Source of the DNA: Mucilaginibacter cryoferens
GTDB taxonomy: Bacteria; Bacteroidota; Bacteroidia; Sphingobacteriales; Sphingobacteriaceae
Length of the DNA stretch: 64,000 nt
Direction of reading: 5' to 3'
Assembly: GCF_014205845.1 (NCBI RefSeq)
Contig: NZ_JACHCR010000021.1
Location: forward strand, 1 to 64,000
A model generated the notes under the pieces. It ran no database searches and was not told the DNA's origin. It saw only the letters and a program-made list of their open reading frames with translations. Position 1 is the stretch's first letter; every line of letters starts with the position of its first letter. This document shows positions 1 to 8,823 of this stretch, piece after piece. The position numbers were made by a program, and so were the translations under genes.

Positions 1-23
1 CCAGGATCAAACTCTCCATTGTA
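1..23 (-). rRNA. rrs: 16S rRNA gene, 5' end only
   Basis: Read on the minus strand, the first bases of the window give AGAGTTTGATCCTGG, the near-universal sequence at the 5' end of bacterial 16S rRNA. It is preceded by ACAATGG, as is usual in Bacteroidota. Only about 23 bases of the gene are inside the window; the rest of the rRNA operon lies to the left. The exact mature 5' end is approximate. Confidence 0.93.
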
Positions 24-170
24 AAATGTTTTGTTTGTTCACTGACCCTATTATTAATAATAGAATCTGTATATAATTATATCTTTATACAGTATTCACG
101 GGTTTCATCAATTCGTTTGACTCGAAAATAATTAAATTTTCTTCCCGCTACGTCATATGTTATATCTTAA

Positions 171-180
171 AACAAAGAAC
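171..180 (-). promoter_or_regulatory. boxA-like antitermination element in the rRNA leader
   Basis: The minus strand reads GTTCTTTGTT inside the presumed 16S leader, about 150 bases upstream of the mature 16S start. This resembles the NusB/S10 boxA element found in rRNA leaders. The assignment rests on similarity and position only. Confidence 0.4.
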
Positions 181-284
181 TTTTCGCCTTCTCTCACGAT
201 TTGGCTTTTTATTATTTCTACCATCATTGCGATGGTCAACTAATCAATGTTATTTAGCAATTGTGCTACCCTGATTGCGGGGTG

Positions 285-312
285 CAAATATAGGGTTGTT
301 TTCGATAAAAAA
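285..312 (-). promoter_or_regulatory. rRNA operon promoter, Bacteroidota type
   Basis: The minus strand carries TATATTTG (plus positions 285-292), an exact match to the Bacteroidota -7 consensus TAnnTTTG. The -33 region has no TTG but is a long T tract (about 303-319), as often seen at strong rRNA promoters. Transcription would start near position 278 and give a leader of about 255 bases before 16S. Confidence 0.7.
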
Positions 313-319
313 AAATAAA

Positions 320-1018
320 ATTATCTTTTTTTTCAAAGCACCCTCCTTTTAAATACTCCTCAAAACATCCTTTAATTTAATCAGAGCAAAATAAGCAATT
401 AATAAACAGCTAATTACCGTAAACAAATAACAAAAAAACAAAGTTTAAAACGACCGATTTACAGGTTGAACGCATCAAATTTTCGCTTTCCAAAAATCTG
501 CAATGTAGAAAAAGCGCTTATTGGATCATTTTCTTTCAAGATATAAGAAAAATTACCCGGATTTATTAAACACGATGCGACTGAATTTCCAAATCTTCCT
601 CTCGCCTTTGCCATTTGGGTTTTCGTTTATAGAAGAATTAAAAAAAGTCCTGTTACTATATGACTATTCCGAGAGGCTTGACCAGTTTGTTCTGTGCACT
701 TTGGAACACCGAGTTGGGTAAGCTACCAGGAAAATCGCAATTAATAATCAATAAATTGATATAGTAAAAATGTTACGGAATTAAACTGTTTGCTATTCGG
801 GAACGAGGGGGTCAGTGACTCGGGAATATTCAGCCTAAGCGCTTTACTTTCTTCTTTTGTTGACAAAACTCAAAACAATATGAGTAACATCTGAGTACCA
901 CAAATCAGGAAAACACGTCTAATTATCCAAAAATTTAAACAAGAAGGAAAGACATAACAAATTTTAAACAAACAGATTACATTATGTAGGTTACCCAATA
1001 TTTGGTTGTTTTACACTC
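320..1018. other. Intergenic region between mnmE and the rRNA promoter
   Basis: About 700 bases lie between the mnmE stop and the rRNA promoter. The DNA is AT-rich. It contains one 66-codon open frame at 521-721 that has no recognisable domain and is probably chance. No tRNA, repeat or clear terminator was seen. Confidence 0.5.
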
Positions 1019-2425
1019 CTACTTGCCGATACAGAACTTACTAAATATATTCTCCAACAAATCATCCGTAGTAACCACACCCGTTATCTCCCCTAAATAA
1101 TGTAATGCCTGTTTAATGTCCATTGATAGGAAATCTGATGTAATGCTGCCATCAATGCCTCCCAACACTCTTATCAGCGCCTCTTCGGTTTTTTGGAGGG
1201 CTTCGAGGTGGCGAATATTGGTTACCAGGGTTTCGTCGCCACTTAGTTGATCTTTAATGGCCGATGAGTATATCTTTTGTTTCAGTTCGTCAATGTGTTG
1301 TTTTTGTTTGGCCGATATGAAAATTGTCCGGAAGTCTGGAAGTCCGGAAGTTTGGAAGAAATCGCGGATGGCCTCCAATTTATCGGGGGCTATACTTGCC
1401 AGCTCCGTTATATCTATTTTATTGGCTACCAGCAGCATAGTAACTCCCGGTTTTTCTAAACTTTCAATATCACTTTTTAATTCTTCAAGCGTAATTTCGG
1501 CAGCATCAAATACGTAAACCAATAATGCAGACTGGCTTATCTTTTCCATGGTGCGCTGCACTCCTATCTGCTCAATAGCATCGGTAGCCTCGCGGATACC
1601 GGCAGTATCTATCAGCCTGAAATTAATACCTTGTATGTTCAATACCTCTTCAATCGTATCGCGGGTGGTACCAGGAATATGGCTTACAATAGCCCTTTCC
1701 TCGTTCAGAAGCGCATTTAACAATGTGGATTTGCCCGCGTTCGGTCTGCCGGCAATCACCGTATTTACGCCATTTTTGATGGCATTACCAAGTTCGAATG
1801 ATTGAATTAACCGGCCAACTATTTTGGTGATCTCATGAATAAGATTCTTTAGCTGATCGCGGTTGGCAAACTCTACATCCTCCTCGGCAAAATCCAGTTC
1901 CAGTTCAATCAACGACGCAAAATTTACCAATTGCTCGCGCAGAGTTTGCAACTGGGTACTAAAACCGCCACGTAACTGCTGCAGAGCTACCTGTTGTGAA
2001 GCCTTGGAGTTGGAAGCTATCAAATCGGCAACGGCTTCTGCCTGCGACAGATCAAGCTGACCGTTCAAAAATGCCCTGAGGGTAAACTCTCCCGGCTTGG
2101 CAGAACGTGCCCCTTTTTTGATAAATAGCTTAATGATACTTTCTATAATATAGCCGGAGGCATGACAACTAATCTCTACCACGTTTTCGCGGGTGTATGA
2201 TCGTGGAGCCACAAACAGGGAGGCCAATACCTCATCCAGCACCAGATCGCCATCAACAATATGACCGAAGTGAATAGTGTGCGAAGCCTGCTTGCTCAAA
2301 TCTTTACCTCTCCAAACACTATTAGCTATAGCAATGGCATCCAGCCCCGAAAGGCGGATTACCGCGATAGCGCCAATTCCGTTTGGGGTAGCAAGGGCAA
2401 CTATGGTATCCTGATCGTTAGTCAT
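1019..2425 (-). CDS. mnmE: tRNA uridine-5-carboxymethylaminomethyl(34) synthesis GTPase MnmE
   Basis: MnmE works with MnmG to make the cmnm5 modification at the wobble uridine (U34) of certain tRNAs, using GTP and a folate one-carbon unit. The 468-residue product has the usual family length. The N-terminal folate-binding domain covers about residues 1-120. The inserted G domain has a P-loop GRPNAGKS at 226-233, DTAG at 273-276 and NKID further on. The C-terminus ends in FCIGK, the family's CxGK motif whose cysteine is needed for modification. The ATG at 2425 is the first in frame and gives a complete N-terminus. The gene points towards the rRNA operon and is probably transcribed alone. No oddities. 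Confidence 0.97.
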   Translation of the reverse strand: MTNDQDTIVALATPNGIGAIAVIRLSGLDAIAIANSVWRGKDLSKQASHTIHFGHIVDGDLVLDEVLASLFVAPRSYTRENVVEISCHASGYIIESIIKLFIKKGARSAKPGEFTLRAFLNGQLDLSQAEAVADLIASNSKASQQVALQQLRGGFSTQLQTLREQLVNFASLIELELDFAEEDVEFANRDQLKNLIHEITKIVGRLIQSFELGNAIKNGVNTVIAGRPNAGKSTLLNALLNEERAIVSHIPGTTRDTIEEVLNIQGINFRLIDTAGIREATDAIEQIGVQRTMEKISQSALLVYVFDAAEITLEELKSDIESLEKPGVTMLLVANKIDITELASIAPDKLEAIRDFFQTSGLPDFRTIFISAKQKQHIDELKQKIYSSAIKDQLSGDETLVTNIRHLEALQKTEEALIRVLGGIDGSITSDFLSMDIKQALHYLGEITGVVTTDDLLENIFSKFCIGK

Positions 2426-2625
2426 TTTAGTTGATAGTTAATGGTTCATGGATCATGGCATCTGCCCTCACTTACCAGATTGCAAATGTAAAAACAAAAC
2501 CATGAACTATGAACCGAAGCAAACGAACTACTTTACAACGATTTAACAACAAGATCAAAATCCAGGCAATCCAATAACTAATGAACAGTGACCAATGATT
2601 AAAAAGCTTTAGATTTGCCGTACGT

Positions 2626-3684
2626 ATGGTAACTTTTTTTGAAGCTTCGCTCGATAGTATTTCGGTTCATCATGTTGGCAATCCATTGCAGGATGAGCTG
2701 TACGCTTTGTCGGATAATCCACTGGAATTGAAGGATGATATTATCCCCAACCTGTTGATGCAGTATTTTTTAAAACCTTTTGAAAAGGCTAACGAGGTTT
2801 ATCACCTTACGCACAGCAGCGGCGATCTGGCGCTTAACGAACTCCATAATTTTGCCACCCAGGTGTTTGATGATAGGACGAAATTTCACGAAGCATCAGA
2901 AAAAATTGCCAAACACCTGTTTAAGGTTACCACCCACCCCAACATAAAAGGCGGCGAGCTTTACGTGGTTTACTTTTACAACGTGCAAATTGAAGGGAAC
3001 CCCTTGGATACCATTGGTATTTTTAAATCGGAAAATAAAGAAACCTATTTGCGGGTATACCCGGATAAAGGCGGCTTCCAGGTTGATTATGAGCAGGATG
3101 CCATTAACATCAACAAACTGGATAAAGGCGTGCTCATTTTCAACATCGAAAAAGAAAACGGCTATAAGGTAGTTGTGGTTGATAAAACCAATGGCGGTCA
3201 GGACGCAGCCGTTTATTGGAAAGATGACTTTTTACAGCTCAAGATCCGTAATGATAGCTTTAACCAAACCAACAATACCCTGGGCATTTACAAAAACTTT
3301 GTAACCCAAAAGCTCGACGATCAGTTTGAAATGAGCAAGGCCGATAAAATAGACCTGCTTAACAAATCGATAAAGTATTTTAAAGAAAAAGAAACTTTTG
3401 ATATAGATGAGTTTAGCAATGAGGTTATTGGCAACCCGGAGGCCATCGAATCATTTAAAACCTTCAAAAATCAGTACGAGCAGGACTTTGACAGCCCTAT
3501 TGCCGATAGTTTCGAGATCTCTGGCAACGCCGTAAAAAAACAGGCGCGCGATTACAAGAGCGTATTAAAGTTGGATAAAAACTTCCACATCTATATCCAC
3601 GGCGATAAAGAGCTGATTGAAAAAGGCTTTGATGATGGTAAAAATATGAACTTTTATAAAGTGTATTTTAAGGAAGAGGCTTAA
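2626..3684 (+). CDS. Nucleoid-associated protein, NdpA/YejK (37-kDa) family
   Basis: This 352-residue protein resembles the 37-kDa nucleoid-associated protein family (PF04245). The recognisable parts are the N-terminal segment ending around LLMQYFLKPF, the central GGELYVVYF region, and a C-terminal half rich in charged residues. E. coli YejK binds the nucleoid and is a spermidine nucleoid component; a related role here is inferred from family membership only. There is no signal peptide. The ATG at 2626 is preferred because no in-frame start lies closer to the conserved N-terminus. It is divergent from mnmE and convergent with kup. Confidence 0.8.
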   Translation: MVTFFEASLDSISVHHVGNPLQDELYALSDNPLELKDDIIPNLLMQYFLKPFEKANEVYHLTHSSGDLALNELHNFATQVFDDRTKFHEASEKIAKHLFKVTTHPNIKGGELYVVYFYNVQIEGNPLDTIGIFKSENKETYLRVYPDKGGFQVDYEQDAININKLDKGVLIFNIEKENGYKVVVVDKTNGGQDAAVYWKDDFLQLKIRNDSFNQTNNTLGIYKNFVTQKLDDQFEMSKADKIDLLNKSIKYFKEKETFDIDEFSNEVIGNPEAIESFKTFKNQYEQDFDSPIADSFEISGNAVKKQARDYKSVLKLDKNFHIYIHGDKELIEKGFDDGKNMNFYKVYFKEEA

Positions 3685-3697
3685 TATTGGTTAATTA

Positions 3698-3792
3698 AGT
3701 GAGTGGTTGATTGGGTTGATTAGTTTACAACCGATTAGTATTTTTAACCTAATCAACCACGCACTTTATCAACTCAATCAATCAACCACTTA
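3698..3792. terminator. Imperfect inverted repeat between convergent genes
   Basis: The gap between the two convergent stops holds repeated GTGGTTGATT-like words on the left (3698-3722) and their complements on the right (3748-3792). The longest simple pair is GGTTGATTAG with CTAATCAACC. It could act as a two-way terminator, but the stem is imperfect and lacks a strong T tract. Confidence 0.4.
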
Positions 3793-3798
3793 CAATAA

Positions 3799-5766
3799 CT
3801 AAACTGACTCTACCCTTTTCAAATGTAAATTACTTACCGGTTTAACAACCAGCGGTATTTTTTCTATACGGGTTTCGCTGGTATCCAAACCGAAGGCTTT
3901 GGCTTCTGACTGGGCGAATTTTTTAATAGCAAAATAGCTGTTCAATATAAAACCTTCGCTTACGCTGAACGAGTTATTATAACTTAAAAATTTCTCCATA
4001 ATAACAAACCTGAAATCGGCCGGGATATTGTATTCGCTAAGCGATGGGTATTTACTGGCAATATCAATCTCTTTACGTTTCACCATATCCTCTACCACAT
4101 TACGGAACAGTACATTCACCCTCGGCTGAATCCTGAAACCTAAGCGATATTCGATACGAATAACCTTGCCGGGTTCAATATGGTCAACACTGTATTCCAT
4201 AGTGTAAGGCTCTTCGGTAGTCTCAATGTGTACAAACCAATAAGTATCTGCACGTTTAGGCCTACGGCTCATGATAGAGTACATGATCTTTTCTTCTATC
4301 TGTTTACTGTTATTAGCTTTTGTTAGGTAAATTAAGTGGGTAGCGTACTTGGTAACCGAAGTATCGTTACTTATTGCATTTAACAAAGGCAATTGCTCCT
4401 TAATATCAATAAAATGCAGGAAACGATTATTGATCTTACGCGCCCTAAACCAAATGTACATAGTGAATATCAGCCCAATTTCGAAACCAACAAAAAACAA
4501 CCGTTTTAATATTTTAACAGCATTGGCTACAAAAAAGGAGAACTCGACAGTTAAAAACACGCATAGTATGATAGTTACCAGCCACACCGGCCAATGCTTT
4601 ACATAGCGCATAAAATAATACATTAAAATGGTTGTGCTTAACATGGCTATAGTGATACTAAAGCCATAAGCAGCCGTCATTGCGCTTGATGTACGGAAGT
4701 ATAACGATACCAGGATACAGCCCACACACAATATCCAGTTAATGCTGGGGATATAGATCTGTCCGCGGATGTTTGACGGATATTTGATAGTGATACGCGG
4801 CCAAAAGTTCATGCTCACAGCCTCGCTGATGAGCGTAAACGAACCACTAATTAATGCCTGGCTGGCAATAATGGTAGCCATAGTAGCCAGCGCGATGCTT
4901 GGGATCAAAAACTGGTGGGGCACAATCTCGAAGAATGGATTTACACCTGTGAAGTTTTTACCGGGCGCTTGCGAAAGTACCCACGCACCCTGACCGAGAT
5001 AATTGAGAACAAGTGTAGTTTTTACAAAAATCCAGCTCACCTGTATATTTTTACGACCGCAATGGCCAAGATCAGAATACAAAGCTTCGGCACCTGTGGT
5101 ACACAAAAACACCGCACCTAACAACCAAAAACCTTTGGGGTGATCCATTAACAAATGAGCACCGTAATAAGGATTTAGTGCTTTAAATATAGATGGATAG
5201 TGTACCACCTGCATGGTACCCAAAATGCCCAGCATAATAAACCACATTAACATTACCGGGCCAAACGCAGCGCCAACCACCTTTGTACCAAACTGCTGAA
5301 AAAAGAAAAGCAGAATGATAATTACAATAACGATTAACAAAATGAGGTTATTGCCGGGAATAATTATGGTTGCAAAATATGGCACCAGGTTTAATCCTTC
5401 AATAGCCGATGTTACCGATATTGGTGGTGTAATAATACCATCGGCAAGCAAAGTACCCGCACCGATAATGGCCGGTATTGCAAGCCATTTACCATAACGC
5501 CTTACCAAAGCATAAAGCGAGAAGATACCACCCTCGCCTTTGTTATCGGCCTGTAGCGTTATTACAATGTACTTAAAGGTGGTTTGCAGGGTAAGTGTCC
5601 AAAAAATGCAAGAGATGGAGCCTAAAACAAGGTCCTGGTTTACTTTACCACCCTCTACAAGCAGGGTCTGGAATACATAAAGGGGAGATGTACCGATGTC
5701 GCCAAAAATGATACCGAGGGTAACGATCATACCCGCGAAAGTGAGGTGCTTAACGTGTGAGCTCAT
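3799..5766 (-). CDS. kup: KUP-family low-affinity potassium transporter
   Basis: The 655-residue protein is an inner-membrane K+ uptake system of the KUP/HAK/KT family, driven by proton symport. The N-terminus carries the family signature GDIGTSPLY (about residues 22-30). About twelve hydrophobic segments fill residues 10-440, followed by a soluble C-terminal domain of roughly 200 residues, which is the normal layout. The start is ATG at 5766. The upstream region shared with the toxin-antitoxin pair contains a long hairpin (5864-5904). No potassium-related riboswitch was recognised. Confidence 0.95.
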   Translation of the reverse strand: MSSHVKHLTFAGMIVTLGIIFGDIGTSPLYVFQTLLVEGGKVNQDLVLGSISCIFWTLTLQTTFKYIVITLQADNKGEGGIFSLYALVRRYGKWLAIPAIIGAGTLLADGIITPPISVTSAIEGLNLVPYFATIIIPGNNLILLIVIVIIILLFFFQQFGTKVVGAAFGPVMLMWFIMLGILGTMQVVHYPSIFKALNPYYGAHLLMDHPKGFWLLGAVFLCTTGAEALYSDLGHCGRKNIQVSWIFVKTTLVLNYLGQGAWVLSQAPGKNFTGVNPFFEIVPHQFLIPSIALATMATIIASQALISGSFTLISEAVSMNFWPRITIKYPSNIRGQIYIPSINWILCVGCILVSLYFRTSSAMTAAYGFSITIAMLSTTILMYYFMRYVKHWPVWLVTIILCVFLTVEFSFFVANAVKILKRLFFVGFEIGLIFTMYIWFRARKINNRFLHFIDIKEQLPLLNAISNDTSVTKYATHLIYLTKANNSKQIEEKIMYSIMSRRPKRADTYWFVHIETTEEPYTMEYSVDHIEPGKVIRIEYRLGFRIQPRVNVLFRNVVEDMVKRKEIDIASKYPSLSEYNIPADFRFVIMEKFLSYNNSFSVSEGFILNSYFAIKKFAQSEAKAFGLDTSETRIEKIPLVVKPVSNLHLKRVESV

Positions 5767-5863
5767 TTAAATTAATTAGTGAATCCGCTAAAGGCAAAAC
5801 ACATACCTCAAGGCAATAATCCATACTAACACGCTGTTATATAACTAATTGACTATTTTTAGT

Positions 5864-5904
5864 AAAATGATAAAAGCTATCATTTTGATAGGTTTTATCA
5901 TTTT
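5864..5904. promoter_or_regulatory. Long inverted repeat, candidate operator
   Basis: A 19-base arm (5864-5882) and its near-perfect complement (887-904 of the same kilobase) flank a 4-base TTTT loop. The arms contain ATGATAAAAG and its complement with a one- to two-base mismatch. The right arm overlaps the -33 element of the promoter serving the antitoxin gene, a typical place for an autoregulatory operator. It could equally influence kup, which starts on the other strand. Confidence 0.5.
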
Positions 5905-5934
5905 GAGAGGTCTGATTTTTTTAGTATAAATTTG
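5901..5934 (+). promoter_or_regulatory. Promoter for the PIN toxin-antitoxin pair
   Basis: TTTTG at 5901-5905 and TAAATTTG at 5927-5934, separated by 21 bases, fit the Bacteroidota -33/-7 promoter pattern. A second exact -7 match, TATATTTG at 5977-5984, lies closer to the antitoxin start but lacks a clear -33 partner. Confidence 0.55.
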
Positions 5935-6000
5935 TAAAAATGGCTTTATCAGCAATAAATTATAGTTTCAATTAGTTATATTTGAATAAAGAATCGCCAA

Positions 6001-6204
6001 ATGATCATCGAAAGAAACAGCAAGGAAGTTATCATCAGGTTGCCGGCCTCGGTAAATACTGATGACCTGCAGAATTTTATTGATTATGCACGCTATAAAG
6101 AGCTCGTCTCAAAAAGCAAAGCCACACAGCAAGATATTGACGAATTGGCCGATAACATTAACAAAAGCTGGTGGACCGAAAACAGGGAACATTTAACCAA
6201 ATAA
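6001..6204 (+). CDS. Small antitoxin of a PIN-type toxin-antitoxin pair
   Basis: This 67-residue charged protein lies directly before a PIN-domain toxin gene, with 37 bases between them. Its size, the N-terminal strand-like IIERNSKEVIIRLP, and a helical tail ending in a Trp-Trp-containing segment fit an antitoxin that binds DNA with its N-terminus and wraps the toxin with its C-terminus. I do not recognise the exact antitoxin family, so the call rests on position and size. Autoregulation is likely given the inverted repeat over its promoter. Confidence 0.72.
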   Translation: MIIERNSKEVIIRLPASVNTDDLQNFIDYARYKELVSKSKATQQDIDELADNINKSWWTENREHLTK

Positions 6205-6241
6205 ATCCTATTCATTCGCCAAAGCACAGCTTTATTAAGTA

Positions 6242-6691
6242 ATGAAAATTGTTGTTGATACGAATATTGTGTTTAGTGCACTCCTGAATCCCGGGAGTAA
6301 AATCGGCAAGATACTTATCAATTCAAAAAAGCATTTTCAATTTTATACTTGTTATTTTCTAAAAAGCGAATTATTAAAGCACAGGAGCAAATTGCTTAAA
6401 CTAACAAGACTTTCGTCTCTGGAACTTGATGAATTGGAATTTTTAATAACAAGAAACATTACGTTTATAAATGAAAACTTAATATCTGTAAAAACAATTA
6501 TAGCTACCGAAAAAGTTTTAACTTATATTGATTTAAACGACACTCCTTTTGTTGCCCTTGCCAAACACATTGGGGCAAAATTATGGACCGGCGACAAAGA
6601 ATTGATGATTGGCCTTAAACCAAAGCAGTTCATAGATACTTTAACAACGGCCGAATTATCTGATCTGCTTGATAAGTTGGAACGCGATTAA
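6242..6691 (+). CDS. PIN-domain toxin, putative endoribonuclease
   Basis: The 149-residue protein begins KIVVDTNIVFSALL, the start of a PIN domain with the first catalytic aspartate at residue 6. Further acidic residues expected in the active site occur around DLNDTPFVALA and in LWTGDKELM. The length and these motifs match the PIN family often annotated as a toxin component (COG1569). Such proteins cut RNA in a Mg2+-dependent way. The stop at 6691 directly abuts the stop of the convergent gene, leaving no space for a separate terminator. All core acidic residues appear intact. Confidence 0.85.
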   Translation: MKIVVDTNIVFSALLNPGSKIGKILINSKKHFQFYTCYFLKSELLKHRSKLLKLTRLSSLELDELEFLITRNITFINENLISVKTIIATEKVLTYIDLNDTPFVALAKHIGAKLWTGDKELMIGLKPKQFIDTLTTAELSDLLDKLERD

Positions 6692-7513
6692 CTAAAACTG
6701 CACGCCCCAACGCTCTTCTATTCCTAACCCAAATAAGGCGAAATCATATTTCACCGGGTCGAGCGGATCAAATTGTTTGAGTCGTTCGGTTAGTTCGAGG
6801 GCGGTTTGCCAGTCGGTTTGTTTGCGGGTGATGAGCAGGAGCTTGCGGGAAACCCTATCCACATGCAGATCAAGCGGGCAGATCAGGTCGGCAGGCTTAA
6901 TGCGGTTCCAGATGCCAAAATCAACGCCGTTATCATCCTTGCGCACCATCCAACGCAAAAACATATTTAAACGTTTACAAGTAGATTTTTGAGAGGGTGA
7001 AGACACATGCTTTTTAGTACGATGAGGATAATCTGGTAGGGAGAAGAAATAGGAACGGAAGCCCCCCAGCCCCCTAAAGGGGGAGTAATCACCATCAGCG
7101 GGAATAAAAGCATCCTCCAGCGAATCAAAATTCTCATAATGATACCTAAAAAAACTAATGAAGTACAGTGTATCGATATCGTTAAAAGTACGATGCTTAA
7201 AACTTAGCAGCTTTTTAAGGTCGGGCTCTTCATGGTTAATTATAAAATCGTGAGGCGCGCCATCCATTAAAGTAATAAGCTCCTTACATTTTTTAATGAT
7301 GGTAACGCGCTGCCCCCAGGCCAGGGTTGCCGCCCAAAATCCCATAATCTCTATATCCTGCTGCTTACTAAACAGGTGCGGAATAACTATCGGATCATTC
7401 TCAATAAACTCCGGGCGGTTGTATTGGGCAACTTTAGCATCGAGGAAAGATTGAAGCCCAGCCCCCCCCGCCCCCTGAAGGGGGAGCTTTTCATTAGTAT
7501 ACTGGATTGACAT
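6692..7513 (-). CDS. TIGR02757 family protein (DUF2400) carrying two repeat-encoded segments
   Basis: The 273-residue protein matches the TIGR02757/DUF2400 family, recognisable from GFWAATLAWGQRV, the HRTFNDIDTLYFI block and HKxLD-like PLDLHVDRVSRKL. No function is established for the family; the C-terminal part recalls the helix-hairpin-helix DNA glycosylase fold, which is inference. Two stretches do not look native: residues 9-20 (PLQGAGGAG) and 143-152 (SPFRGLGG) are translations of palindromic intergenic-type repeats at 7453-7490 and 7059-7088. The first lies between the start codon and the conserved region, so the native N-terminus may have been replaced. The frame remains open throughout, and the gene is probably still expressed. 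Confidence 0.85.
   Translation of the reverse strand: MSIQYTNEKLPLQGAGGAGLQSFLDAKVAQYNRPEFIENDPIVIPHLFSKQQDIEIMGFWAATLAWGQRVTIIKKCKELITLMDGAPHDFIINHEEPDLKKLLSFKHRTFNDIDTLYFISFFRYHYENFDSLEDAFIPADGDYSPFRGLGGFRSYFFSLPDYPHRTKKHVSSPSQKSTCKRLNMFLRWMVRKDDNGVDFGIWNRIKPADLICPLDLHVDRVSRKLLLITRKQTDWQTALELTERLKQFDPLDPVKYDFALFGLGIEERWGVQF
7059..7088. repeat. CCCCCTAAAGGGGG palindromic repeat inside a coding sequence
   Basis: The plus strand reads GCCCCCCAGCCCCCTAAAGG and continues with GGGAG, matching copies found between genes nearby. Here it is translated on the minus strand within the TIGR02757-family gene, giving SPFRGLGG. Confidence 0.85.
7453..7490. repeat. Palindromic repeat at the 5' end of a coding sequence
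   Basis: CCCCCTGAAGGGGGAG at 7471-7486 with an adjoining run of C forms another copy of the same repeat. It is translated on the minus strand as PLQGAGGAG near the N-terminus of the TIGR02757-family protein. Confidence 0.85.
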
Positions 7514-7525
7514 ATGTATCTATAT

Positions 7526-7553
7526 CCTCCCCCTTTAGGGGGTCGGGGGGCTT
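7526..7553. repeat. Palindromic repeat that provides the metB-type gene's stop
   Basis: CTCCCCCTTTAGGGGG followed by TCGGGGGGCTT. On the minus strand the last codons of the upstream-coded transsulfuration enzyme read into it as SPPTP-stop, and the TAA comes from the CTAAAG centre. Confidence 0.88.
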
Positions 7554-8686
7554 AACGCTTGCTTCAAATCTTCCAGCAAATCCTCAATATCCTCTACGCC
7601 TACACTTAAACGTAGCAAATTATCTACCACGCCAACTTTCTCGCGTTCGGCTTTGGGGATAGACCCGTGGGTCATACTTACCGGGTGATTGATCAATGAT
7701 TCTACACCTCCTAATGATTCGGCCAAAGCAAATATTTTAAATGAAGATGCTATACGGAAAGTTTCCTGCAAATCGGCGCCTTTTAACACTATCGAGATCA
7801 TACCACCAAAATCAAGCATTTGCTTTTTGGCAACTTCGTGGTTAGGGTGATCGGTAAAGCCCGGCCAGTAAATTTTTTCAACTTTTGGATGGGTCTTTAA
7901 AAACGCTGCTATCTGCCTGCCGTTCTCACAATGGGCTTTCATACGCAGGTGCAGGGTTTTTATTCCCCTGAGCACCAAAAAGCTATCCATTGGGCCCGGC
8001 GTAGCACCGCAGGCATTGTAAATAAACCAAAGGCGTTTGTACAGCTCCTCATCGTTTAGCATCAGGGCACCCATTACCACATCGCTGTGGCCGCCAATGT
8101 ATTTGGTTACCGAATGCATGACCACATCGGCACCCAGGTCTATTGGATTTTGCAGGTACGGCGAAGCAAAAGTATTATCAACCACAAAAAGCAGGCTTTT
8201 CTCTTTGGCAATTTTACCTATCGCCGCTATATCCACAATTTGCATCGTAGGGTTGGTAGGTGTCTCTATCCAAACCAGCTTGGTTTTATCGTTGGTGTGC
8301 TGGCGAATGATCTCTGGATCTGACAGATCCAAAAAATGGAACTTAATGCCGTAGTTAGCGTATATTTTGGTAAAAATACGGTACGAGCCTCCGTAAAGGT
8401 CGTTACCGGTAATTACTTCGTCGCCCGGTGCCAACAGTTTCATTACCGCATCTGTAGCGCCCATACCACTAGAGAATGCCAGGCCAAACTTAGCGTTCTC
8501 TAATGCGGCCAAACAATCTTCAAGCGCCTTGCGGGTAGGGTTGGTACCACGTGAGTACTCATAACCCTTATTATCACCCGGCGATTTTTGCCAATAGGTT
8601 GATGTCTGGTATATCGGCGTCATGATAGCGCCCGTAGTTGGATCGGGCTCCTGCCCTGCGTGTATTGCTTTAGTTGCGAATTTCAT
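7535..8686 (-). CDS. Trans-sulfuration PLP enzyme (cystathionine gamma-synthase/lyase)
   Basis: This 383-residue enzyme belongs to the Cys/Met metabolism PLP family. The PLP lysine is Lys195 in [11 protein letters not shown]; other signatures are [11 protein letters not shown] (residues 42-52), SSGMGA and ETPTNP. Such enzymes either make cystathionine from O-acyl-homoserine (MetB) or split it (gamma-lyase); sequence alone does not decide here. The last residues SPPTP and the stop are encoded by a palindromic repeat (7526-7553), and another repeat ends four bases before the ATG at 8686, so the gene is framed by repeats. It may share a transcript with the proS gene upstream and the TIGR02757 gene downstream, all on the minus strand. 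Confidence 0.9.
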   Translation of the reverse strand: MKFATKAIHAGQEPDPTTGAIMTPIYQTSTYWQKSPGDNKGYEYSRGTNPTRKALEDCLAALENAKFGLAFSSGMGATDAVMKLLAPGDEVITGNDLYGGSYRIFTKIYANYGIKFHFLDLSDPEIIRQHTNDKTKLVWIETPTNPTMQIVDIAAIGKIAKEKSLLFVVDNTFASPYLQNPIDLGADVVMHSVTKYIGGHSDVVMGALMLNDEELYKRLWFIYNACGATPGPMDSFLVLRGIKTLHLRMKAHCENGRQIAAFLKTHPKVEKIYWPGFTDHPNHEVAKKQMLDFGGMISIVLKGADLQETFRIASSFKIFALAESLGGVESLINHPVSMTHGSIPKAEREKVGVVDNLLRLSVGVEDIEDLLEDLKQALSPPTP

Positions 8687-8687
8687 A

Positions 8688-8716
8688 GGTCCCCTACCCC
8701 CCTAAAGGAGGAATTT
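8688..8716. repeat. Palindromic repeat forming the metB-type 5' leader
   Basis: The minus strand reads CTCCTTTAGGGGGGTAGGGG, and the ATG of the transsulfuration gene follows four bases later. The ribosome-binding region is therefore repeat sequence. Confidence 0.8.
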
Positions 8717-8727
8717 TTGATTTGCTT

Positions 8728-8774
8728 CCTTCCCTAAAAAGAAGCTTGTTTGGTGTTTTATCCTTTAGGGAAGG
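8728..8774. repeat. Split inverted repeat, variant of the same family
   Basis: CCTTCCCTAAA (8728-8738) and TTTAGGGAAGG (8764-8774) are exact complements separated by 25 bases. The words resemble the neighbouring palindromes with T for C changes. In RNA it would form an 11-bp stem. Confidence 0.65.
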
Positions 8775-8823
8775 ATATTAAATAAACCCATTGCATTTGT
8801 TTACTCATAAAGCAGTAAATCAA

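Noticed and set aside
521..721. 66-codon open frame between the rRNA promoter and mnmE
   Set aside because: No recognisable domain, no clear promoter or ribosome-binding site, and composition like the surrounding AT-rich gap.
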